DNA from: Bacteroidota bacterium
GTDB taxonomy: Bacteria > Bacteroidota > Bacteroidia > Chitinophagales > Chitinophagaceae
Assembly: GCA_023429825.1 (NCBI GenBank)
Contig: JAEZDC010000021.1
Coordinates: forward strand, 1 to 33,653
Length of the DNA: 33,653 nt
Reading direction: 5' to 3'
Both the position numbers and the translations under genes were made by a program. The notes beneath the pieces are model-generated. The model was not told the origin of the DNA. It did no database searches and worked only from the letters and a program-made list of their open reading frames with translations. Positions 1-6,856 of the stretch are shown here, in pieces; positions within the stretch are counted from its first letter, which is position 1; each line of letters starts with the position of its first letter.

Positions 1-71
1 GCTGAAACATCTGCACAAAACAATATCAGTGCAGTCGATAAAACGCTCAGATTCACAATTTTTCTTCTCAT
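1..71 (-). CDS. gldN: GldN, N-terminal fragment (T9SS/gliding protein)
   Basis: Only the first 24 codons are in the window. Starting from the ATG at 71 they read as a signal peptide: two arginines and a lysine, then a hydrophobic stretch ending in ADVSA. The identification rests on position: this is the gene directly after gldM, 18 bases past its stop, and gldK-gldL-gldM-gldN is the usual T9SS order. In the family, GldN is a periplasmic protein that joins GldK in the ring under the outer membrane. The rest of the gene lies beyond the left edge, so nothing about its core domain can be seen. Confidence 0.75.
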   Translation of the reverse strand, partial: MRRKIVNLSVLSTALILFCADVS

Positions 72-89
72 ATCAATTCACTTGAAATA

Positions 90-1622
90 TTAATAACAGT
101 TAAACGCAATAGCGGGCAATTTTCTTGTTCCGCCAGGTCCAACAGCTTTAATTTCGTCAATAATTAACGAAGATCCTGGCTGAAGCCTGTTAATTATACG
201 TTTAGATTCATCATTAAAATATGCGCCGCTATTCTCTGACACACCCGGAGCTTGAAGGAAACCTGCCCCGGTGGCATACACTACATAACTTACAACATCA
301 AATTTTACGCCTTCGAAAACGAAGTCTTTTAACTCAGCTCTTACACCAGCCTGAGCTTTTAACTGGTTAACCGGAATTCTCCCGCCCTCAGATGCACCGA
401 TCATTGGCGTTGGCGGAGGTACATTCTTAACTCTGAATTTAAACGGGGTTACCTTACCATCAGCATTTACAGTTACAGTAGCTTCACCAACTCTTGATGG
501 CTCAGCAATGTATTTACCGGCGCCCGTTTTGGCTAAAGAACCATTATCCAGTGATACTTTTACTTTTTCATCACCCACAGTTCCGCCTAACACAGTTAAC
601 GGGTTTTTTAACCCTATGTATAATACCTTAACCGCGTCAGCACTTACACTTGCCCCCGTTGGTGAACCTACGGTGTACTCTATCTTTTTTTCTACAGTTG
701 CAGGAGTACCATCAGGTTTAATGAAAGTGATCTTTACATTTTTAGAATAAGAACCCGGACCGCCCACATTTGTTTTAAACTCAGCTACACCCTCAGCATT
801 TAAGGAAACATTTGAACCATCCACTGCAACTGTAGGTTGCGCCTTCTTACTAAAGGCACCAACACCGGCGGTGATCACTAATTCTTGTCCTGGCATCAGG
901 TATTGTGAGTTTGTACCCGCTAACGCTTTAAATTCATCATATACTACTTCCACCTCACCAACTTTTCTGTGGCAGAAATCAACTACCATAGCCTCAGAAT
1001 TCCTGATATCATTCTGGAACTTACTTAAGATAGTGATAGCAGCGATCGTTGGTGTCATTCTAAAATATACAGATGAAAAATCTCTGTTCGCTGCATTCTG
1101 AACCTGCGCTTTATCGATCTCAGTATTAATTGGTAAAGCTTTCTCGAATGTGGATTTGATTTCAGGATGAATACCCAAAAGATTTTTCTTGAAATCATCT
1201 AACGCCTTCTTTAATTTTTCTCCTTCTTTATGCTCAACCATCATCCTGGTTGCTGCATCAAGGTTATCTTCCGCATAATGCTCAACCCCGCCTTCAACCT
1301 TTAATCCCGCTTCTTTCTTTAGTTGTTGCTTCATGCCTTCCAGTTGGTTGAAAAGCTGGTCAGCATAACGCTTAGCTTGTTCAGCCATGGGTAACCACTG
1401 TTTCGCCCTGTCGGCACTTGCAGGATCTTCTAATTTCTTTTCAAATGATTTGAAGATATCAGCATTTTTAGTTTCAATGGTAGCATTTGCTATCATCAAG
1501 CTTCTATCAACTACTTTAAAGGCATTCAGGATCTCTGATGAAATGTTCAGCGCTAACAGTGCTGTTAACACCAGGTACATCAGGTTGATCATCTTTTGCC
1601 GTGGCTCTTTAGGTAGTGCCAT
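90..1622 (-). CDS. gldM: GldM, T9SS/gliding motor protein
   Basis: This 510-residue protein has the GldM layout. A short cytoplasmic start (MALPKEPRQKMINLMYLVL) leads into one transmembrane helix at about residues 12-32, followed by a long periplasmic part. That part begins helical (about 40-230) and continues as repeated beta-rich domains to a C-terminal domain ending FNCY. Known for the family: GldM pairs with GldL in a proton-driven inner-membrane motor, and its periplasmic domains reach the GldK/GldN ring. The gene follows gldL after 48 bases and precedes gldN by 18, which supports co-transcription from the promoter before gldK. The length is normal and no key region looks lost. Confidence 0.96.
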   Translation of the reverse strand: MALPKEPRQKMINLMYLVLTALLALNISSEILNAFKVVDRSLMIANATIETKNADIFKSFEKKLEDPASADRAKQWLPMAEQAKRYADQLFNQLEGMKQQLKKEAGLKVEGGVEHYAEDNLDAATRMMVEHKEGEKLKKALDDFKKNLLGIHPEIKSTFEKALPINTEIDKAQVQNAANRDFSSVYFRMTPTIAAITILSKFQNDIRNSEAMVVDFCHRKVGEVEVVYDEFKALAGTNSQYLMPGQELVITAGVGAFSKKAQPTVAVDGSNVSLNAEGVAEFKTNVGGPGSYSKNVKITFIKPDGTPATVEKKIEYTVGSPTGASVSADAVKVLYIGLKNPLTVLGGTVGDEKVKVSLDNGSLAKTGAGKYIAEPSRVGEATVTVNADGKVTPFKFRVKNVPPPTPMIGASEGGRIPVNQLKAQAGVRAELKDFVFEGVKFDVVSYVVYATGAGFLQAPGVSENSGAYFNDESKRIINRLQPGSSLIIDEIKAVGPGGTRKLPAIAFNCY

Positions 1623-1670
1623 TTTTTATATGGAATTTTTTAAGTTTAGTGTTATTGTTTCTAAAGGCTT

Positions 1671-2444
1671 TTATCTACCCTGCATTGCGCTCAGCATATT
1701 ACCGTAAACCTGGTTCAACCTGCTTAAGTTACCTGCTAATGCAGCAATTTGTTCTTTTGCTTTAGAAGCATCTTCAGCAGTTGAAGCCATCACCGAAGCA
1801 GCCTGGTTAAGCTTACCGTAGAACTGGTTCAAAGATTTTAAATGATTGTTGCTTTCCTGTAATTCCATTTCGTAAATGGTATTTAAAGACGAAAGATTCT
1901 TAGTCATAACCTGAACCTGCTCATGAAACTGTTTGGTACTGTCAGAAGCATTATTGAACGCCGCCATAGATGTTGCCGCATTTGTGTAGGCATCTTTTAC
2001 TGAAGCTAACGCTGTAGCGGCCTCTCTCGTTTTAGCGGTAAAGTCATTAGTAGCCTGAACGGTATTTCCAATTTCTCCCAGATTTTCTACAGTATTGCCT
2101 AACTTCTGGAAACCGGCACTCAACTTTGCTAGGTTTGCAGGAGTAATATCAGCTTCGGCAAGCATTTTCTCCATTGTATTCAATGCAGGATTGCCTTTTT
2201 CTTTTTTCTTTTCTCCCACCAACACTTCATCCATGGAGGGATCTGATACTGCCGGAAAGTATAGATATAATAAGCCATATACAGTAAATACGATAGCCTC
2301 AGTGCCTAATCCTACAATAAGCATAAGATCAGCACCTTCCCAGTGTTGAAGCTTAAATAACGCACCGATAATTACAACCGCTGCAGCAATGGATACGAAA
2401 ATATCTACTACTTTACTAATTTTTGAGGGGATTGCAACTGCCAT
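1671..2444 (-). CDS. gldL: GldL, T9SS/gliding motor inner-membrane protein
   Basis: The 257-residue protein starts with two transmembrane helices, roughly residues 12-31 and 38-60. The second contains a glutamate at position 49 in GLGTEAIVF, matching the membrane glutamate reported as important for proton-driven rotation in GldL of Flavobacterium. The remainder is a long cytoplasmic helical or coiled-coil region rich in Ala, Asn, Lys and Ser, ending NQVYGNMLSAMQGR. GldL and GldM together form the motor that energises T9SS and gliding. It sits between gldK (146-base gap holding a small stem-loop) and gldM (48-base gap). Confidence 0.96.
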   Translation of the reverse strand: MAVAIPSKISKVVDIFVSIAAAVVIIGALFKLQHWEGADLMLIVGLGTEAIVFTVYGLLYLYFPAVSDPSMDEVLVGEKKKEKGNPALNTMEKMLAEADITPANLAKLSAGFQKLGNTVENLGEIGNTVQATNDFTAKTREAATALASVKDAYTNAATSMAAFNNASDSTKQFHEQVQVMTKNLSSLNTIYEMELQESNNHLKSLNQFYGKLNQAASVMASTAEDASKAKEQIAALAGNLSRLNQVYGNMLSAMQGR

Positions 2445-2514
2445 GATGTGATGTGTTTTGTGTGTTTGTTTTATTGAATGTTGATTGGTTACTTATAGTT
2501 TATAAATACTAAGA

Positions 2515-2532
2515 GGGGAAGATTGGTTCCCC
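2515..2532 (-). other. stem-loop between gldK and gldL
   Basis: A 6-bp perfect stem (GGGGAA/TTCCCC) with a 6-base loop lies in the 146-base gap between the gldK stop and the gldL start. No T-run follows it on the minus strand, so it does not look like an efficient terminator. It may be an mRNA-processing or stabilising structure that sets the GldK:GldL ratio; this role is inference. No TAnnTTTG box was found in the gap. Confidence 0.35.
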
Positions 2533-2590
2533 GCTTAACACAGTAAAATTTATTAAACTTTCAGTTCTATAAAATCTCTTCTTTTTTCTG

Positions 2591-3874
2591 TTACTTTCTA
2601 CGCATTTGTGCAGGAAGGTCGATCACACAACGGAAACCGATGTAAGATTTGGCTGTATCCTGGTATTCATAGTTACGGGTGCTGGTTTGCAGAAAATACC
2701 CCACGTCTTTCCAGCTACCGCCACGGGTTACTTTACGCTTCATTCGTGGAGGATCAGTATCCTTTGCATTATAACGAACATCCGGGTTCATATCATGCTG
2801 AAAATTGTATGAACCTTCATAGAAATAAGACGATGTCCATTCTGCTACGTTTCCGGCCATATTATACAACCCGAAATCGTTTGGCCAATATGCATCGGCT
2901 CTTACGGTATAAAAGCCGCCATCTTCTGGATAGTTACCGCGTCCAGGTTTAAAATTAGCTAGTAAACATCCCTTCTTGTTTCTCATGTAATAGTTACCCC
3001 ATGGATACATACTCTGGCTTCTTCCACCCCTCGCAGCATATTCCCACTCAGCTTCAGTTGGAAGGCGGAAATCGCTTTCAACAGCATATTTCTTTCTTTC
3101 CAACCAACTATTCAGGTGATGACTTCTCCACTGAGTAAATGCTACCGCTTGTTTCCAGCTTACGCCTACCACAGGATAATTACCAAAAGAAGGATGAGCA
3201 AAATAACGCTTTGTCATCGGCTCATTATAAGAATAAGAGAAGTCTCTCATCCAAACCAATGTATCTGGGTATATTTTTTCGTTGTAACGAACAATATATT
3301 TACTTCTTGGCTGACCTTTATTTTCTCTTTTTGCAGCTTCCTTCAAATCAAAATATTCGATTCTGTATTCTACTTTCTCTGGGTCAAGATCCATTCTTCC
3401 ATATAACCTGTTGTCAGGAGCCAGGATCAATTTATTACTGATCTTCTCCAGGACAGACTTGTCATTATATTTAATCGTAGAAGCTTTCTTCCAATCGATT
3501 GCTGTATCGCCCGCAGGACCTACTTTATAAAATTGTAATTCAGTTGCGGCAATGGAGTCTCTTGTCCACCATACGAACTGGCGATATTCATTATTAGTGA
3601 TCTCTGTAGCATCCATCCAGAACCCATTGATAGATACTTGTTTATTTCGCGCAGTAAAGTTGAAATTGATATCCTCATCGCTTGGCCCCATGTGGAAGGT
3701 TCCTGGAGGAATGTAAACCATTCCCAAAGGTTTACGGGCACTTTGTTTAGAACTTGGAGCTACACCATGCAATTGACCATCATCCGGTGTTCCTTTCACT
3801 TTTCCCTTCTTGCTACAGCTGGTCATTCCCACCAGAGCAGTCAAGGTTATTACAGCTAACAGTTGGCGTTTCAT
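2591..3874 (-). CDS. gldK: GldK, T9SS/gliding lipoprotein with FGE-sulfatase fold
   Basis: GldK is an outer-membrane lipoprotein that builds a periplasmic ring with GldN around the T9SS translocon. From the ATG at 3874 the protein is 427 residues: a lipoprotein signal peptide (MKRQLLAVITLTALVGMTSC, lipid Cys at 20), a linker, then a formylglycine-generating-enzyme-like (sulfatase-modifying factor) domain. Visible fold motifs are GMVYIPPGTFHMG, WMDATEITNNEYRQF, LPTEAEWEYAARGG, NVAEWTSS and RGGSW. An in-frame start at 3907 would add 11 residues ahead of the signal peptide and would overlap the promoter box, so 3874 is preferred. It is the first gene of the gldKLMN operon. Confidence 0.95.
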   Translation of the reverse strand: MKRQLLAVITLTALVGMTSCSKKGKVKGTPDDGQLHGVAPSSKQSARKPLGMVYIPPGTFHMGPSDEDINFNFTARNKQVSINGFWMDATEITNNEYRQFVWWTRDSIAATELQFYKVGPAGDTAIDWKKASTIKYNDKSVLEKISNKLILAPDNRLYGRMDLDPEKVEYRIEYFDLKEAAKRENKGQPRSKYIVRYNEKIYPDTLVWMRDFSYSYNEPMTKRYFAHPSFGNYPVVGVSWKQAVAFTQWRSHHLNSWLERKKYAVESDFRLPTEAEWEYAARGGRSQSMYPWGNYYMRNKKGCLLANFKPGRGNYPEDGGFYTVRADAYWPNDFGLYNMAGNVAEWTSSYFYEGSYNFQHDMNPDVRYNAKDTDPPRMKRKVTRGGSWKDVGYFLQTSTRNYEYQDTAKSYIGFRCVIDLPAQMRRK

Positions 3875-3904
3875 TCCTAATTTATATGATTGAATGGTAG
3901 TGGA

Positions 3905-3934
3905 CAAATATAATGATACTTTTCAAGTAACCAA
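3905..3934 (-). promoter_or_regulatory. promoter of the gldKLMN operon
   Basis: On the minus strand a TTG (3934-3932), a 19-base spacer and TATATTTG (3912-3905) match the Bacteroidota promoter form TTG-N19-TAnnTTTG. The box ends 31 bases before the gldK ATG at 3874, leaving a short leader. This is one of the two best promoter matches in the window. About 100 further bases up to the DUF255 stop (3935-4035) show no other clear feature. Confidence 0.6.
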
Positions 3935-4035
3935 TTCCCGTACTTTTTTTTAAGAAATGGTTAGAAATACATAAAAAAAGAAACGGGCATCAGTGCATTT
4001 TTATTGTGTTAAGAGCTTATTAAACCCTGAAACAC

Positions 4036-6066
4036 TTAGTCTTGTTGCAATGATATCTGTCTTAAAAAATCTTCTGTTAATTCAATGGGTTGTAAACACG
4101 AGTAATTTTTGCAGAGGTAGATGAGAGTTTTCCCAGGGGTATCGCGATTTATCAAAAGTGGAAAGTTTTCATCACTTTTCTTATTCGCTTGCAGCACACG
4201 ATTAGGTATATAATACGGTAGCAGTTCGTGCAATTTCATAACGCTATCTTCTCCTATGATCGCCACCTCGAATAAACCGTAAACCCTATCCTGCGCTTGC
4301 TGGGCCCAATTGGCAAAAGAGGTTGGATAACGAGTGATGACCTGTCTTAATGAATTGATCATAGCTACTGACCTCTCCTCCCATGCAGGTATGTCAAATA
4401 TCTTAGCCAGGTATTTAAGATTAAAGGCCATCACAGAATTACCAGAAGGCGTAGCGCCATCATATATTTCTTTCTTCCTAACGATCACATCATTCTGCTC
4501 TTGGCTTGTAAAGAAGAATAGTGTTTCGGCCTCGTCGCTGAAATTTTCAATAATGTGTTCTGCTAAAACTCTTGCCTTATTAAGATAATCACTATTCGCC
4601 GTAACTTCCTGCAGATGTATATACGCCGATACCAGGTATGACAGGTCATCCAGGAAAGCCGGGATCCGAGCTTCTTTTTTATATGTATGATACCATTTAG
4701 CCGTTACACAAAGACGATGTTCAAGAAAAGCCATATTGGCTATCGCTAATTCAAGATAGTCCTCATTTAAAGTGGCCGCATAGGCATGAGACAGCCCGGT
4801 GTTCATTAGTGCATTCCAGCCCAGGAGGATCTTGTCATCTGTAAGAGGGCGGATTCTTTTGTCTCTTTCCTGCATTAATCTGTCCTTAGCAGTTAAAAGA
4901 AAATTATTTAATTCACCCGCAGGGAGATCAGCATCAGCTGCAAATTGCTCAACAGGCTTTCGTATCCTTAGGATATTTGAATGCTCCCAATTACCCTCCT
5001 CGCTAACATCATAAAAGTCACAAAACAAGTCGGCTTCCTTACCTAATATTTCGTTGATCTCTTTTCTGCTCCATGTATAGAATTTACCTTCCACCCCTTC
5101 ACTATCGGCGTCTAAGGCAGAATAAAATCCTTTTTCATCATTCATCAGTTCCCGCCTGATGAAGGTGATGGTTTCAGCAATTGTTTGTTTATAGATGTCT
5201 TTTTGCGTAAGCTGGTATGCTTGTGATAAAACATTCACTAAAAGCGCATTATCATACAACATTTTCTCAAAATGAGGGGCAAGCCATTCTGCATCCGTAC
5301 TATACCGGGCAAAACCTCCGCCGAGCTGATCGTATATTCCGCCATATATCATTTTATTTAAACTCAGCAAAGCCTGGTTTAAGCTTTCTTCATGTTTGGT
5401 AAAATGATAGTGCCTTAATAAATATTGTATTGAGAACGTTTGAGGAAATTTGGGTGCATTGCCAAACCCTCCCAGTTCTTTATCAGCCTGCTTTAGAATA
5501 TTGATAGCGATGACGTCCAGGTCAGATTTCGATAAATCAGTTGAATTTTTTGCAACGCCAAACGCATTAGCATTTTGTAGGTGCGCAGTAAGATTCTCTG
5601 CCTGGCTCACTATCTCATGTTTTCTTTCTGTATAAGCCTCATTCACTCCGTGAAGTATTTCAGTCCAGCTAGCCCGGTTAAAAGCCCGCCGCGGCGGAAA
5701 ATATGTTCCCCCGTAAAATGGCTTCCCTTCAGGTGTGAGAAACACATTTAATGGCCACCCTCCTTGTCCTGCCATCGCCTGCACCGCATCCATATATATA
5801 TGGTCGACGTCAGGTCGCTCTTCCCGATCAACTTTGATATTGATGAAAAATTGATTCATGATGGAAGCAGTCTCTTCGTTCTCAAAACTCTCTCGCTCCA
5901 TCACATGACACCAATGACATGCTGCGTAACCTATACTCACCAACACTGGCTTATCTTCAGCTTTTGCTCTCTCAAAAGCTTCTTGCCCCCAGGGATACCA
6001 GTCGACAGGGTTATGTGCATGTTGCAGTAAATAAGGACTGGTTTCATTGATCAATCTGTTGGACAT
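4036..6066 (-). CDS. DUF255 thioredoxin-like protein with (alpha/alpha)6-barrel-like C-terminus (YyaL/spermatogenesis-associated 20 type)
   Basis: From the ATG at 6066 this is a 676-residue protein. The N-terminal DUF255 thioredoxin-like domain (about 1-165) opens with the hallmark MSNRLINETSPYLLQHAHNP and carries a CHWC redox motif at 50-53 in GYAACHWCHVMERESF. The rest resembles the glycosidase-like helical barrel of the family, with GGWPLNVFLTPEGKPFYGG, GGIYDQLGGGFARYS, WLAPHFEKMLYDNALL and DADSEGVEGKFYTW. No signal peptide is seen, so it is probably cytoplasmic. The biological function of the family is not established. A start at 6096 would add ten residues that do not resemble the conserved N-terminus. 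It is divergent from lspA and appears monocistronic. Confidence 0.93.
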   Translation of the reverse strand: MSNRLINETSPYLLQHAHNPVDWYPWGQEAFERAKAEDKPVLVSIGYAACHWCHVMERESFENEETASIMNQFFINIKVDREERPDVDHIYMDAVQAMAGQGGWPLNVFLTPEGKPFYGGTYFPPRRAFNRASWTEILHGVNEAYTERKHEIVSQAENLTAHLQNANAFGVAKNSTDLSKSDLDVIAINILKQADKELGGFGNAPKFPQTFSIQYLLRHYHFTKHEESLNQALLSLNKMIYGGIYDQLGGGFARYSTDAEWLAPHFEKMLYDNALLVNVLSQAYQLTQKDIYKQTIAETITFIRRELMNDEKGFYSALDADSEGVEGKFYTWSRKEINEILGKEADLFCDFYDVSEEGNWEHSNILRIRKPVEQFAADADLPAGELNNFLLTAKDRLMQERDKRIRPLTDDKILLGWNALMNTGLSHAYAATLNEDYLELAIANMAFLEHRLCVTAKWYHTYKKEARIPAFLDDLSYLVSAYIHLQEVTANSDYLNKARVLAEHIIENFSDEAETLFFFTSQEQNDVIVRKKEIYDGATPSGNSVMAFNLKYLAKIFDIPAWEERSVAMINSLRQVITRYPTSFANWAQQAQDRVYGLFEVAIIGEDSVMKLHELLPYYIPNRVLQANKKSDENFPLLINRDTPGKTLIYLCKNYSCLQPIELTEDFLRQISLQQD

Positions 6067-6074
6067 AGTATTCA

Positions 6075-6144
6075 AAAGTAAAAATTCAAAACCCAAACAC
6101 CAGCAGCTATCCGATTTTCACTTTTAACTTTTGAATTTTGACTT
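6075..6144. repeat. intergenic inverted repeat between DUF255 gene and lspA
   Basis: Arms at about 6075-6091 and 6127-6144 share the core TTTTGAATTTTGACTT in inverted orientation with one mismatch in 16. The sequence between them is not repeated. The AT-rich wording resembles the intergenic hairpins at 13259-13442 and 22282-22365. It lies in the divergent promoter region, and the right arm overlaps the area just upstream of the lspA -7 box. Confidence 0.5.
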
Positions 6145-6149
6145 ACCCC

Positions 6150-6157
6150 TATCTTTG
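6150..6157 (+). promoter_or_regulatory. -7 promoter box of lspA
   Basis: TATCTTTG is a perfect TAnnTTTG match. A TTG at 6131-6133 lies 16 bases upstream, somewhat closer than the usual spacing of about 19. The box sits downstream of the possible TTG start at 6131, so the lspA transcript probably cannot include that start. This favours the GTG at 6179. Confidence 0.5.
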
Positions 6158-6178
6158 GCAGCTTATAAAAGAATAGTA

Positions 6179-6856
6179 GTGAAAGGAAGAACAGTTGTAT
6201 TCATCATCTTACTGATCATTTTTGCCGACCAGGCATTAAAGTTTTATATCAAGCTTAATTATTTCCAGGGAGAAGAGCACAAAATGATTGGGAATTGGTT
6301 CAGGCTGCATTTTGTAGAGAATGAAGGAATGGCCTGGGGCTGGAAGTTTGGTGGCGAGTTTGGAAAAATCGCTTTGACCTTATTCAGGTTAGTAGCAGTC
6401 ATCTTTGGAGTGTATTACATTAATAAGATCATTAAGAAGAAGGAGCACAAAGGTTTTATTATATGTGCGGCATTGATCTTTGCCGGCGCATTGGGTAATT
6501 TAATAGATAGCCTTTTTTATGGAATGATCTTCAGCAACAGCGACCCCAACATTCAAAATGTAGCTAAGTTTTTACCTGAAGGGGGTGGATATGCAACTTT
6601 CCTGCATGGAAGAGTGGTGGATATGCTTTACTTCCCTATGATCGATGGAAGATTTCCGCAGTGGTTTCCTTTCTGGGGCGATGAAAGATTTGAATTCTTC
6701 AGGCCTGTATTCAATATAGCTGACGCCTCTATTTCAGTAGGCGTGATAATTATTCTCCTGTTCCAGAAGAAGTTCTTTGGTGAACACGACAAGAAAGACA
6801 ATGTGATCGAAACCACAACTTCGGTGAAGGACGAGAATGTAGTACGGGCTTCCTGA
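6179..6856 (+). CDS. lspA: Lipoprotein signal peptidase (signal peptidase II)
   Basis: LspA is the inner-membrane aspartyl protease that cleaves prolipoprotein signal peptides after lipid attachment. From the GTG at 6179 it has 225 residues. Family motifs are FADQALK, the NxGxAW box (NEGMAWG, from N48), AGALGNLID, RVVDM with Asp148 and FNIADASI with Asp182; the last two aspartates are the likely catalytic pair. Four transmembrane helices are apparent. A longer insert between GNLID and RVVDM (about 111-143) is the kind seen in Bacteroidota homologues. GTG is chosen over an in-frame TTG at 6131 because of the promoter box between them. Its stop abuts the stop of the convergent murF-alr gene with no gap. 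Confidence 0.95.
   Translation: MKGRTVVFIILLIIFADQALKFYIKLNYFQGEEHKMIGNWFRLHFVENEGMAWGWKFGGEFGKIALTLFRLVAVIFGVYYINKIIKKKEHKGFIICAALIFAGALGNLIDSLFYGMIFSNSDPNIQNVAKFLPEGGGYATFLHGRVVDMLYFPMIDGRFPQWFPFWGDERFEFFRPVFNIADASISVGVIIILLFQKKFFGEHDKKDNVIETTTSVKDENVVRAS

Noticed and set aside
3935..4035. T-rich stretch after the DUF255 gene as a terminator
   Set aside because: A minus-strand T-run exists near 3960-3975, but no stem longer than three base pairs precedes it.
6073..6080. TACTTTTG on the minus strand as a promoter for the DUF255 gene
   Set aside because: It is part of the inverted repeat, lies six bases before the start codon and lacks a spaced TTG.
6131..6178. Upstream extension of lspA from a TTG start
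   Set aside because: A perfect -7 box lies inside the extension, and the added residues are not part of the conserved LspA N-terminus.
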